From: Candidatus Bathyarchaeota archaeon
GTDB lineage: Archaea; Thermoproteota; Bathyarchaeia; Bathyarchaeales; Bathycorpusculaceae
Length of the DNA: 64,000 nt
Assembly: GCA_026014665.1 (NCBI GenBank)
Contig: JAOZHX010000017.1
Location: 372,001-436,000 of the forward strand
Direction of reading: 5' to 3'
Shown here: positions 54,245-62,175 of the stretch, piece after piece
How positions within the stretch are numbered: the first letter of the stretch is position 1
How the letters are laid out: each line of letters starts with the position of its first letter
Position numbers and translations under genes: made by a program
Notes under the pieces: model-generated
What the model saw: the letters and a program-made list of their open reading frames with translations, nothing else
Databases searched by the model: none
Told to the model about the DNA's origin: nothing

Positions 54245-55078
54245 ATGAAAAATCACATTAAACTTGCACTCTGCCAGATAAGCAGCAAAAGAGAAAACAA
54301 GCAAGCCAACCTTGAAACAATAGAAAAGTTAACCACAAAAGCAAAACAGCAGGAGGCAGACATAGCGATTTTTCCAGAGCTCGCTCTCACAGGCTATGTA
54401 CTGCATGACCAAGTTTACGAGTTAGCCGAAACAATTCCTGGACCGACCACAGAGAAAGTCGAGGCATTAGCTCGAAAGACTGGATTGCACATCATCTTTG
54501 GAATGCCCGAGCTAAGCGAAAAAACTCAAGCAACAATCTATAACACCGCAGTCATGATCGGTCCTCAAGGACTCATAGGGAAATATCGAAAGATGTACTT
54601 ACCCACGCACAGTGTTTTTGAAGAAAAAAGATATTTCCGTCCAGGCTATCAACCAGCTGCATTCCAAACAGACTTAGGTAACATAGGACTCACAATCTGC
54701 TACGATGTATTCTTCCCTGAGGTTTTTAGACTGCCAAGATTGCTTGGTGCCCAATTAATAGTGTGCATCTCAGCGTCCCCAGCTGTTCGAAGAGACTACT
54801 TTGAAATTCTAACCTCAGCAAGAGCATTGGAAAACACCACGTATCTCGCATACATTAACCTTGCAGGCGTTCAAGACGGCCTACAATTCTGGGGAGGAAG
54901 CAGACTTATTGGCCCAACCGGATCCGTTTTAGCAAAGGCAAAGTATGATGAAGAAGACTTTCTTACCTGCGACGTAGACTTTCATGATTTAAGAGCTGCT
55001 GAAACATTCATTCCAACTCTGAGAGACCTTAGGCCTGAACTTTATGAAAAGCTAAAAGAACTCTCAGAAAAAATTTAA
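54245..55078 (+). CDS. nitrilase-superfamily carbon-nitrogen hydrolase
   Basis: 277 residues. Catalytic triad Glu45 (FPELALTGY), Lys116 (GKYRKMYLP) and Cys152 (TICYDVFFPE). Downstream of nadE by 21 bases. In glutamine-dependent NAD synthetases the glutaminase half has this fold, so this could deliver ammonia to NadE; other amidase roles are equally possible. Co-transcription is likely, functional coupling is inferred. Confidence 0.88.
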   Translation: MKNHIKLALCQISSKRENKQANLETIEKLTTKAKQQEADIAIFPELALTGYVLHDQVYELAETIPGPTTEKVEALARKTGLHIIFGMPELSEKTQATIYNTAVMIGPQGLIGKYRKMYLPTHSVFEEKRYFRPGYQPAAFQTDLGNIGLTICYDVFFPEVFRLPRLLGAQLIVCISASPAVRRDYFEILTSARALENTTYLAYINLAGVQDGLQFWGGSRLIGPTGSVLAKAKYDEEDFLTCDVDFHDLRAAETFIPTLRDLRPELYEKLKELSEKI

Positions 55079-55555
55079 GGTTACCCATCCATTTTTCCTT
55101 GTTTAACATAAATCACACTCGTATCACATCCTGTGATATCAAGTGATTTTAGAACAAAATCACCGTGACTTTACTTATCATAAGTGACATCACGAATATA
55201 ATAACTCATAGACTAATATGATTATTATTTCGGCGAAAGAAAGAAAATACTATGAACTAAAAAAATTCAAAAAACCGCGATGATCCAAAATCAGATAGTT
55301 GCAAAGTGCAATGTATATGACAAATTAGAGAGAAAAATTTTGAATTAGAACATAATAAATTGCTTATTTATGTCAATTTTCTTAAAAAAGGAGGAAAGTG
55401 CCGAATGACGGAAAAGCATATAGATTTTTAAAATCAAAGGCTAATTTAACTTTCTTAAATTCATTTGGAAGCCATTTTTGCGCTTGGAGGAAAGTTATAA
55501 AGGCTAGTCAGTATACAAAACTGTATGCATTTAGGCTAAGGAAGGAGCACTTACT
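55079..55555. promoter_or_regulatory. 477-base regulatory region with GTGAT/ATCAC inverted repeats
   Basis: No gene. Contains TATCACA-TCC-TGTGATA (55122-55138), GTGATTTT-AGAAC-AAAATCAC (55143-55163) and ACTTA-TCA-TAAGT (55173-55185): at least six GTGAT or ATCAC pentamers in about 85 bases. Further on, TTATAAAG at 55495-55502 preceded by GGAGGAAA is a good BRE/TATA for the gene at 55556. Confidence 0.6.
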
Positions 55556-56035
55556 TTGAAACTAAAAGAGGGCGTTCAAGCATATTTAAATGGAGTCTTA
55601 AATGACCCTGTTGCGCGAATACTGGCCAATAATAGCCAATTAACTAAAACCCAGCTCGAAACTTTGCTTATAGACGTTTTATCCGAAAATATTTCGGGCA
55701 AACAGTTAAAGTACGATGAAAAAGCCTCTTTAAGGTTAACAAAGGCTAAAATAAGTCGCGGAGCGTTTAACAGGACATTAAGACAGTCCAAAGAAAACGT
55801 AATAAAGTCTATCTATACCGTTCTACTTTTAGGTTATTTAGGGATCTTTGAAAGTACAACTCTTGATCCGTATCTCGAAATAGCGAACAAACTACACGAA
55901 TACGTGGAAGCTCACCAAGACATTCCTAACAAGGAAGAAGAACTAAAAGACCATTTGAAATTGATAGAAATTATCCGAGAGGAGCTTGAAATGAGCTTAA
56001 AACAACTTTCCAGCCCATCGCAAGAGCACTTGTGA
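55556..56035 (+). CDS. uncharacterised helical protein
   Basis: 159 residues, TTG start with GGAG at 55544-55547. Mostly helical, charged, no signal peptide; one moderately hydrophobic helix (SIYTVLLLGYLGIFE) preceded by KISRGAFNRTLRQSKENVI. I do not recognise a family. Preceded by the GTGAT-box region and its TGA stop lies inside a 14-bp palindrome (TTGTGACGTCACAA, 56030-56043). Likely under the same control as the next gene. Confidence 0.7.
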   Translation: MKLKEGVQAYLNGVLNDPVARILANNSQLTKTQLETLLIDVLSENISGKQLKYDEKASLRLTKAKISRGAFNRTLRQSKENVIKSIYTVLLLGYLGIFESTTLDPYLEIANKLHEYVEAHQDIPNKEEELKDHLKLIEIIREELEMSLKQLSSPSQEHL

Positions 56036-56192
56036 CGTCACAAATCACAAAGGATATTAAAAAGATCGTATTTGGTTTTAGTGATAGTTACTTCTATTTT
56101 CAAGCGCCTTTATTTGACCACATAATTATAAAATAAACACAATTTATGGCTTTTAATAAGGGTTTTTGAAGTCTTCAATATACAAGGGGATG

Positions 56193-56275
56193 CTGTGATG
56201 TGTGATGTCATGTTCAACTTATGGCTGATCACCATAAACCTTAAAAAGCCCATGGGTTAACTGTGATGTGTGATG
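56193..56275 (+). promoter_or_regulatory. duplicated operator CTGTGATGTGTGATG around a TATA box
   Basis: Two identical 15-base copies at 56193-56207 and 56261-56275, 68 bases apart, flank TTAAAAAG (56241-56248). The second copy covers the predicted transcription start. Additional ATCAC boxes at about 56229, 56286 and 56297. Layout suits a repressor of the downstream gene. Confidence 0.65.
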
Positions 56276-56334
56276 CAACCGATTGAATCACGCAGAAATC
56301 ACAGGAGGGTAAGATTACGGTTGATATAACACCA

Positions 56335-57072
56335 TTGCTCCCATTGCTCGTGGGGGTTATGTTAGCCATGACGATGATTGCGTCGGCTGAGTATTATAGG
56401 CGAATTCGTAGGGCGCAAAAGGAGTATGAGAGGGCAAGGGACTTTGTAGAAGATATTGTGTTAAGTTTCAACCGTGAGCTTAAGCGTGAAGCGGAACGTT
56501 TAGAATTAATCGCATTCAAGGTTGAGGGAACTTCCTCAAAAACTGACACCAGTTTAAATAAAATGGAAAGTGCCGAAAGGCGAATCGCATCAATTGAAGA
56601 GCAGCTTGGTGTTCTTCGAGAGCACGCAGCACAGACAACATTGCAGACTACGCAAGACAACATCAAGAGTTCTTCAGTGTTGGAAGGTTTAGAGCTAAAA
56701 ATCAAAGATGTTGAGTTCAATCAAGATTCTTTGAGAACTAAAATTTTAAGTATAGAGGAACAAATCCAGAGAATACAAGCGTCTCCTACCGAAGTAAAGG
56801 TTGAGACACCAGTACCCCTGATGCCTATTAAGCGAGACAAAGCCCTCGCAGCGCTAACCGATACAGAAATCGCAGTTCTTGAAATGCTCGCAAGGGAAGG
56901 TGCAAAAACTGCCCCCGAAATCAAAGAGCGAGTGCACCTTAGCCGAGAGCATACGGCCCGATTGATGAAGAAACTTTATGAAGAAGGTTACGTGGAGCGG
57001 GAAGCGGGTAAAATACCCTTCCGGTATAACATCAAAAAAGAAATGGAAAAGCTGATGCAGAGAGTCGAGTAG
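56335..57072 (+). CDS. membrane-tethered coiled-coil protein with C-terminal winged helix
   Basis: 245 residues from TTG. One N-terminal membrane helix (LLPLLVGVMLAMTMIASAEY), a long charged coiled coil (about 25-150), then a MarR-like winged helix (LTDTEIAVLEMLAREGAKTA, LSREHTARLMKKLYEEGYVE). The layout puts the DNA-binding domain in the cytoplasm and suggests a membrane-held regulator. GGAGGG at 56304-56309 points to a start near 56314-56317 (ATT or ACG), as the listed TTG is 25 bases away. Flanked by GTGAT boxes; convergent with herA. Confidence 0.8.
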   Translation: MLPLLVGVMLAMTMIASAEYYRRIRRAQKEYERARDFVEDIVLSFNRELKREAERLELIAFKVEGTSSKTDTSLNKMESAERRIASIEEQLGVLREHAAQTTLQTTQDNIKSSSVLEGLELKIKDVEFNQDSLRTKILSIEEQIQRIQASPTEVKVETPVPLMPIKRDKALAALTDTEIAVLEMLAREGAKTAPEIKERVHLSREHTARLMKKLYEEGYVEREAGKIPFRYNIKKEMEKLMQRVE

Positions 57073-58602
57073 TTACAACTTGACTTTTTCTTGGCTGCGC
57101 AACATTCTTAATTTTTCATCCATGATAGATAGGCTTTGGAAGTCGCGCAGACCGTGATCTATGGGTGGGTGCTTTTCTAAGTACTCTGGGTAGTGGGTTA
57201 CTCGTATTGGGACCGCAAATTTTATTTTTGGTTCAGAAATAAGTAAGGCTTCACCGACGTCGAGCATCTTAATTTCGGTTTCACTATACTCCATATAGGG
57301 TGTGTTTTCTGTTAGATACATTCGGTCTTTTTTCAATTCTGTTTTCATGATGACTTTTGTCCATAGTTCGGCGAAAACGTCAAAGTTAATACGTGATGGT
57401 CGTGGTGTAACAGCGTTGAGTCCGACGCGGTACTTGCGGTATGTTAGGGCTATGTCTGAAAAGATTGTGCGGGGTTTATTTGGGTCTAAAAATTCATGCG
57501 CTTCCTCCAATGTTATTAGAAGAGTTGGGAGTTTAAGCCATTCATCGAAGTTGCTCTCCCAAGTGCGCTTATAGTGTTCAGCAATGGTTGAGGAGGATAG
57601 GCAGACAACGCGGTTTTGGTCTTCTGAGCGCATGCCTGAGATATCGACTAGACAGCTTACGCCGTTGCATATGTTTTGAAGAGCGCTATCCACAAAGGTG
57701 TAGTCTGAAGAGGGGAATAGTTCACCCGAAAGCGAAGATAGCTTCTGCATCAAAGCTTCAACAACAACTTTTTGTGCACGTACACCAACGTTGCCCTCTG
57801 AGCGGTATAGCTCCCTGGAGTTTTCAATCCAATTAGCACCAAAATGCCTAAACAGTTGCCAAGCTAACCGTCGCTGAGGCGGCTGAATGTCGGGAAAAAG
57901 CATTTCTAACTTTCCAGGAGTGATTGTTTTTAACCCGACCGCCATTTTCCCATCCTGACCCGAGTAATACTGGATTCTTGTCGGGAACAGCGGGTGGTGT
58001 TTGAGGCCTTTTTGAGTTTTGATCTCTTTACCTTCTAGAAGCTGCCCGGCGAAGTCGTAGATGAGAGCAACGGTTCTTGGGCTGTTATCGATTATTTGAG
58101 CATTTATAACCAGCTCAGTGTTGGTTTTGCCCGAGCCGGTCATCCCAAACATCCCCATCATCCGGGGGATAGCATCGATGTTTATACCCACAGAGCTCAA
58201 CAGTTGGTTTTCTGAGCGTAGCCGCCCAACTTGGAGCTCACCGGTAAGGTTAAGGACAGCACAATCTTCATCTGTAGCAGCATAGACTTGATCACGGTAA
58301 TTCGGATTAAAGGTGGGAGAACGGATGCTGTCACCTCTTTTTTCTAGAAACAACACTGCTTCGACGCTGCGGTAAGCTGAGTATGGCCCGAATGCTTCTT
58401 TCCCCTGCGCCTCTCGAAGTTGCTCTATAGTTTCTAAGGTGGAACTGCTCTCAGAGTTAACGACTCGAGCGTAGAAACTTCGTTTATCAGATTCGATGCG
58501 TACGATTTGACCAAACGATAATGTCACATTAGTGTTCACTAGGAAAGTGACGGCGTCACCTTTGGTTCCACACACAAATCCTATCGAGTTAGTATTGGGC
58601 AT
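57073..58602 (-). CDS. herA: HerA helicase/translocase
   Basis: 509 residues from ATG 58602, chosen because GAGAGGGAGA lies 7 bases upstream; a TTG six codons earlier is the alternative. P-loop GMTGSGKT, a HAS-barrel N-terminus, LITLEEAHEF Walker B and the C-terminal AVTPRPSRINFDVFAELW with arginine finger. Hexameric DNA pump that works with NurA in end resection for homologous recombination. Overlaps nurA by 14 bases. Confidence 0.95.
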   Translation of the reverse strand: MPNTNSIGFVCGTKGDAVTFLVNTNVTLSFGQIVRIESDKRSFYARVVNSESSSTLETIEQLREAQGKEAFGPYSAYRSVEAVLFLEKRGDSIRSPTFNPNYRDQVYAATDEDCAVLNLTGELQVGRLRSENQLLSSVGINIDAIPRMMGMFGMTGSGKTNTELVINAQIIDNSPRTVALIYDFAGQLLEGKEIKTQKGLKHHPLFPTRIQYYSGQDGKMAVGLKTITPGKLEMLFPDIQPPQRRLAWQLFRHFGANWIENSRELYRSEGNVGVRAQKVVVEALMQKLSSLSGELFPSSDYTFVDSALQNICNGVSCLVDISGMRSEDQNRVVCLSSSTIAEHYKRTWESNFDEWLKLPTLLITLEEAHEFLDPNKPRTIFSDIALTYRKYRVGLNAVTPRPSRINFDVFAELWTKVIMKTELKKDRMYLTENTPYMEYSETEIKMLDVGEALLISEPKIKFAVPIRVTHYPEYLEKHPPIDHGLRDFQSLSIMDEKLRMLRSQEKVKL

Positions 58603-59632
58603 CCCATATCTCCCTCTCAAACGGGTGTCTTACACCATGAAGTTCATCTGCAAAATTGCAAGAACGTTCTTCTGTTCGCAAAATCTCAAGCAACCCTGCT
58701 TCATTTAATTTTTCCTCTACTTGATCATGATAGTTCAAAAGCATCGAATCGGATGGAGCCGAGAATTCATGCGCTAAAAAAAGGCTGATAGGATAGCCTA
58801 CGCAACGTGGATCCTCGGAAACGGAGGTTAACGGCGATAAGACTTCGCCGATGTCCTGCTTGGTTAAGTAGTCCATGACATCGCAGCGGAAGACGTAAGG
58901 GCTATCGGAACATAGTTTTATCAGGGTAATATCACCATAGAGACCGTTTTTCTTGTCCGCACACTCAACAGGATGATAGAACCAAATATCATTATGGGAC
59001 AACGCCTGGGCAGTCGCCATGAAATCTCGGCCCTTTTCATCTCGCAGAGTAGGGGAGTTCTTGCTTATAGCTAGAAGGCGTATGTTTAGTTTTTGGCATT
59101 TATCGTAAAGTGAAACTCGGAAGCGCCTTTCCCCACCAAAAACGCCACTACCATCTAGCAGTAGGTAGACGGCACGATCAGCAGTATGGTCGTGGCAGTT
59201 TCGGTCCTTTTGATGGTCATAGTACAGGTCGATTCTATTTTGCAGTACGTTTAGTGCCATTTGACTCTCGAGCTCCATTCGAGTGCCTTTTAGGTAATTA
59301 CTACGACTGTACCCATCTCCTATCGCAGTGAAGATGCGTTCGTCAAACCCCCAATCTACCATCCGTTCTTTGACTATAACATAGGAAGAGCGCATGAGAT
59401 AGATTCCCCAGTTGTTGGCTCTCTTTAAGGTTCGTGTGGAACAATCAACGGCGATAAAACTCCCTTCGAAGGCAGAGATTTTTTTTAGAGGCTTTATGCG
59501 TGAGGCTTCAGGTTTTTGGTTCATCAGTGGTTCATCTTTTGTCTCATCATCAATGGCTAATCTGCCTTTTTCCACATAGGTTCGAAGCTTGTATTGCATT
59601 TGTACAAAGTCTACTTTAAGGCTACTATTCAT
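58589..59632 (-). CDS. nurA: NurA 5'-3' nuclease
   Basis: 347 residues. Acidic active-site segments IAVDCSTRTLKRANNWG and LLLDGSGVFGGE; C-terminal His in LLNYHDQVEEKL. Partner of HerA, encoded directly downstream with overlap. Residues around NCHDHTADRA are encoded by a copy of the ATGGTCGTGGC motif (59184 onwards). Confidence 0.92.
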   Translation of the reverse strand: MNSSLKVDFVQMQYKLRTYVEKGRLAIDDETKDEPLMNQKPEASRIKPLKKISAFEGSFIAVDCSTRTLKRANNWGIYLMRSSYVIVKERMVDWGFDERIFTAIGDGYSRSNYLKGTRMELESQMALNVLQNRIDLYYDHQKDRNCHDHTADRAVYLLLDGSGVFGGERRFRVSLYDKCQKLNIRLLAISKNSPTLRDEKGRDFMATAQALSHNDIWFYHPVECADKKNGLYGDITLIKLCSDSPYVFRCDVMDYLTKQDIGEVLSPLTSVSEDPRCVGYPISLFLAHEFSAPSDSMLLNYHDQVEEKLNEAGLLEILRTEERSCNFADELHGVRHPFEREIWDAQY

Positions 59633-59697
59633 GGACCCAACCTTTGGCTTGAAAGTAATCCTAATTTGGAGGTATTTGGTTTTATGCCTTACGCAGG

Positions 59698-60129
59698 TTA
59701 CTTGATACGTTGCTTAATAGCCGCTTGGGGAATGTTTGTCGCCGTTTTATACTTTATGTTGTTTGGTCCACCTGTCCTAAGCAGCATACCCTTGTTTGCC
59801 ATTCTTGAAAGGTATGTCGAAATAGTGCTAAGGCTGACGGGTTCTTTTAGTTCCTGCTCATAAACCGATTGAATATCCTTGGAAGTAAACCAGATTAAAG
59901 GAAAGTTCTTCTGAATAACAAGCTGAACTTTCTCAAATCGCGAAATAAACCTATTTTGCAAAGTCACCCCAGTTTTGACCGTTGGCTCTTCATTTGGTGC
60001 CCCACCTAACAATTCAACGAGATCTAATAGGCGAAGGGCTTTGTCGCGGGTAACTTGACCTTCAAAGGCAATAGTATATCGATTTCCTTCACTATCGAAC
60101 AGCTCCACGCGTATTTTCCGAGCCGGCAC
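59698..60129 (-). CDS. helix-turn-helix protein upstream of nurA
   Basis: 143 residues. N-terminal beta-hairpin (IRVELFDSEGNRYTIAFEG) and C-terminal winged helix (FTSKDIQSVYEQEL, SLSTISTYLSRMANKGMLLR). Sits 65 bases before nurA on the same strand and borders the candidate origin. Not a recognised family; it may regulate herA-nurA or bind the origin region. Confidence 0.7.
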   Translation of the reverse strand: MPARKIRVELFDSEGNRYTIAFEGQVTRDKALRLLDLVELLGGAPNEEPTVKTGVTLQNRFISRFEKVQLVIQKNFPLIWFTSKDIQSVYEQELKEPVSLSTISTYLSRMANKGMLLRTGGPNNIKYKTATNIPQAAIKQRIK

Positions 60130-60322
60130 TTGTTGGCACCTTAAGGTTGTTCACAAAGTTTACACTTCACATCTTATAGCTGTTATGGTGAAGTGAGGTA
60201 AAATAAAAAAGGCTATTTTGTGTTGAAATTAGCAAAGCGGTTAAATTTGCAAAGATTTTAGAATAACCAGCTTCACCGTTTAGTGAATAGGGAAAAAAAA
60301 TTTGGTTACAGCTTGGTTATGC

Positions 60323-60345
60323 TTTTCGAGTAGAAGTGAAGGGGT
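60323..60345 (+). promoter_or_regulatory. ORB-like element 1
   Basis: TTTCGAGTAGAAGTGAAGGGGT-type sequence: half-dyad core, short A-rich part and GGGGT, as in archaeal origin recognition boxes. Its CGAG...GAA core resembles element 2. Confidence 0.55.
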
Positions 60346-60572
60346 CGCTTATTCACTAGAAGGAGGCAGGGAAAGAGTAATTTAATAAAAAAGGAGCTTA
60401 GGAAACCTACAAATTTAGTGGTAATTCGCATGTATTCACAGAGTTGTGAAAGTAAAGAAAAAAAATCACTGACCTTGAGAGGGGATTGGGATTTACTTTG
60501 TAGATATAAAATCAATATACAATGTTAAAGTTCATTCTCAAGATTTTGTTTGGTTAAAAAAGATGCTGTGGG

Positions 60573-60597
60573 ACACCCCTTTATTTCCGCTCGAAGC
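60573..60597 (-). promoter_or_regulatory. ORB-like element 2 (inverted)
   Basis: On the minus strand: CTTCGAGCGGAAATAAAGGGG followed by TGT. It matches 17 of 21 positions of a Pyrococcus/haloarchaeal-style ORB recalled as GTTCCAGTGGAAACAAAGGGG. G-tract points away from the AT-rich core. Confidence 0.65.
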
Positions 60598-60757
60598 TTC
60601 AAAGCAAAAAATAAGTGTGTTTGCGATTAGAAAAATGTTTATTGATAAAAAGTCTAATTTCTTTGATAATAATTGTTAATATACAAATTCTTGCTTTAAA
60701 TAATCAGAGTAGATATTAACTTAATTAACTATTTGTTTATTTTTTACAGCCAATTTT

Positions 60758-60782
60758 TTTCCAATAGAAACTTTGGGGTGTG
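60758..60782 (+). promoter_or_regulatory. ORB-like element 3
   Basis: TTCCAATAGAAACTTTGGGG followed by TGTG. The dyad TTCC-x5-GAAAC and the GGGGT are well kept. Oriented opposite to element 2, with the AT-rich stretch between them. Confidence 0.65.
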
Positions 60783-60927
60783 CGTTTTCTCTTTCAAGTG
60801 TTAGTCGTGACCTGCTTTAATCCCTTTTTAGGATTGTTGTACTCTAAAACCAGTTTTTTGTACTGTCGACTTTATTTGTTCCATAAGAAATAACGGTTGT
60901 GCCTCTGTAGAGTTAGGGGGAAGAATC

Positions 60928-62166
60928 GTGGGAAATTCAAGCGTACTTGATGATGTGTTCGATAGTTTCGTAAACGGTGTAAGATTGTTTAAAGACCGTG
61001 AAGTTCTCAGGCATGATTATATTCCGGAAAAACTTCCCCACAGGGAAGACCAAATACGTTTGTTGGGTGCAACCGTTGCTCCAGTTTTAAGGGATGCTAG
61101 ATGCTCAAACGTATTTATCTATGGGAAAACTGGTACAGGAAAAACTGCTGTAGCAAAGTTTGTCCTAAGCCATTTGGAAGCAAAAGCGAAAGAGTATGGT
61201 GCCAATGTACGATTTTGTTATATTAACTGCCGCATGACAGGGTCCGAGTATCGAGTTTTCGCCAGTTTAAGTCAAAGTGTAGGGTTATCCATACCCTTTA
61301 CGGGTTTATCAGTGGGAGAGGTTTTTGATCGATTTCGGTCAGGATTGGATTCGTATAGAATTAATTTCATCATAGTTCTGGATGAGGTTGATGCTTTGAT
61401 TAAGGATCGGGGAGATGCTTTCATGTACGAGTTGACGCGGATAAATGAAACATTAAGCAAAAGCAAGGTATCCATCATTGGCATATCTAATGATTTACGT
61501 CTAAAAGAGTTCCTTGATCCCAGAGTATTTAGCTCTTTGAGTGAAGAGGAGCTTGTTTTTCGGCCATATGATGCTGGAGAATTAAGGAATATCTTGCTTG
61601 AGCGCTCAAAGTTGTCTTTTCAAGAGGGAGTTCTTTCCGAGTCTGCGTTGAGTATTTGCTCAGCTCTGGCTGCTGCAGAACACGGTGACGCTAGAAGGGC
61701 TTTGGATTTGTTACGTGTTGCTGGGGAAGTTGCTGAACGGGAAAACGCTAAACTGATTACTGAAGAGCACGTTCGCCAGGCTGAGAAACATATTGAGCAT
61801 AATCGGGTAATTGAAGCCCTCAAGAATTTGACGTTACATTCTAAGCTTGTTTTATTAAGTGTTTATCACCTTAACAAACCAAGTGCTACGACAGGCGAGA
61901 TTTATGATGTTTACAACGAGCTCTGTGGAGAATTCGGTGCTGGGTTACTTACGCAACGTAGGTTGGGAACCTTAATCAACGAGTTGGACTCCATGGGTTT
62001 AGTGAACGCAAAAGTTGTAAGTATGGGTCGTTATGGTAGAACTAAAAAGATTAGGTTGGAGATTTCCAGAAGCTTAATTCGGGACGTCTTTGAGAGTGAT
62101 GGCCGTTTCAGTCGACTATTTGAGTATTCGGCTGTAGCTTGCCGCAAAGATAAAAAAGAAACTTGA
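60928..62166 (+). CDS. cdc6: origin-binding initiator Orc1/Cdc6
   Basis: 412 residues, AAA+ ATPase with C-terminal winged helix. Walker A GKTGTGKT (66-73), Walker B LDEVDAL with Asp152-Glu153, sensor 1 GISND and sensor 2 HGDARRALDLL. Winged helix contains LLTQRRLGTLINELDSMGLV. GTG start behind AGGGGG with 7-base spacing. Lies right of the candidate origin and presumably binds its ORB elements. Confidence 0.97.
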   Translation: MGNSSVLDDVFDSFVNGVRLFKDREVLRHDYIPEKLPHREDQIRLLGATVAPVLRDARCSNVFIYGKTGTGKTAVAKFVLSHLEAKAKEYGANVRFCYINCRMTGSEYRVFASLSQSVGLSIPFTGLSVGEVFDRFRSGLDSYRINFIIVLDEVDALIKDRGDAFMYELTRINETLSKSKVSIIGISNDLRLKEFLDPRVFSSLSEEELVFRPYDAGELRNILLERSKLSFQEGVLSESALSICSALAAAEHGDARRALDLLRVAGEVAERENAKLITEEHVRQAEKHIEHNRVIEALKNLTLHSKLVLLSVYHLNKPSATTGEIYDVYNELCGEFGAGLLTQRRLGTLINELDSMGLVNAKVVSMGRYGRTKKIRLEISRSLIRDVFESDGRFSRLFEYSAVACRKDKKET

Positions 62167-62175
62167 CTTGCTCTG

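Larger units (their letters stand above)
60130..60927. other. candidate chromosomal replication origin
   Basis: 798 gene-free bases next to orc1/cdc6. Three ORB-like elements (60323-60345, 60573-60597, 60758-60782) flank a very AT-rich stretch at about 60600-60755 that could be the unwinding element; the two inner ORBs point G-tracts outward. Inverted repeats CACTTCAC/GTGAAGTG (60163-60170, 60188-60195) and TAGTGAATA/TATTCACTA (60281-60289, 60350-60358) add dyads, the second pair bracketing the first ORB. Surrounding genes (Orc1/Cdc6, DP1, HerA-NurA) fit. Confidence 0.72.

Noticed and set aside
57391-57405. ATGGTCGTGG-like sequence in herA (also 62469 in DP1, 40876 in pus10)
   Set aside because: Explained by conserved protein motifs (TPRPSRI, MDHDH, DMVVV), so not counted in the repeat family.
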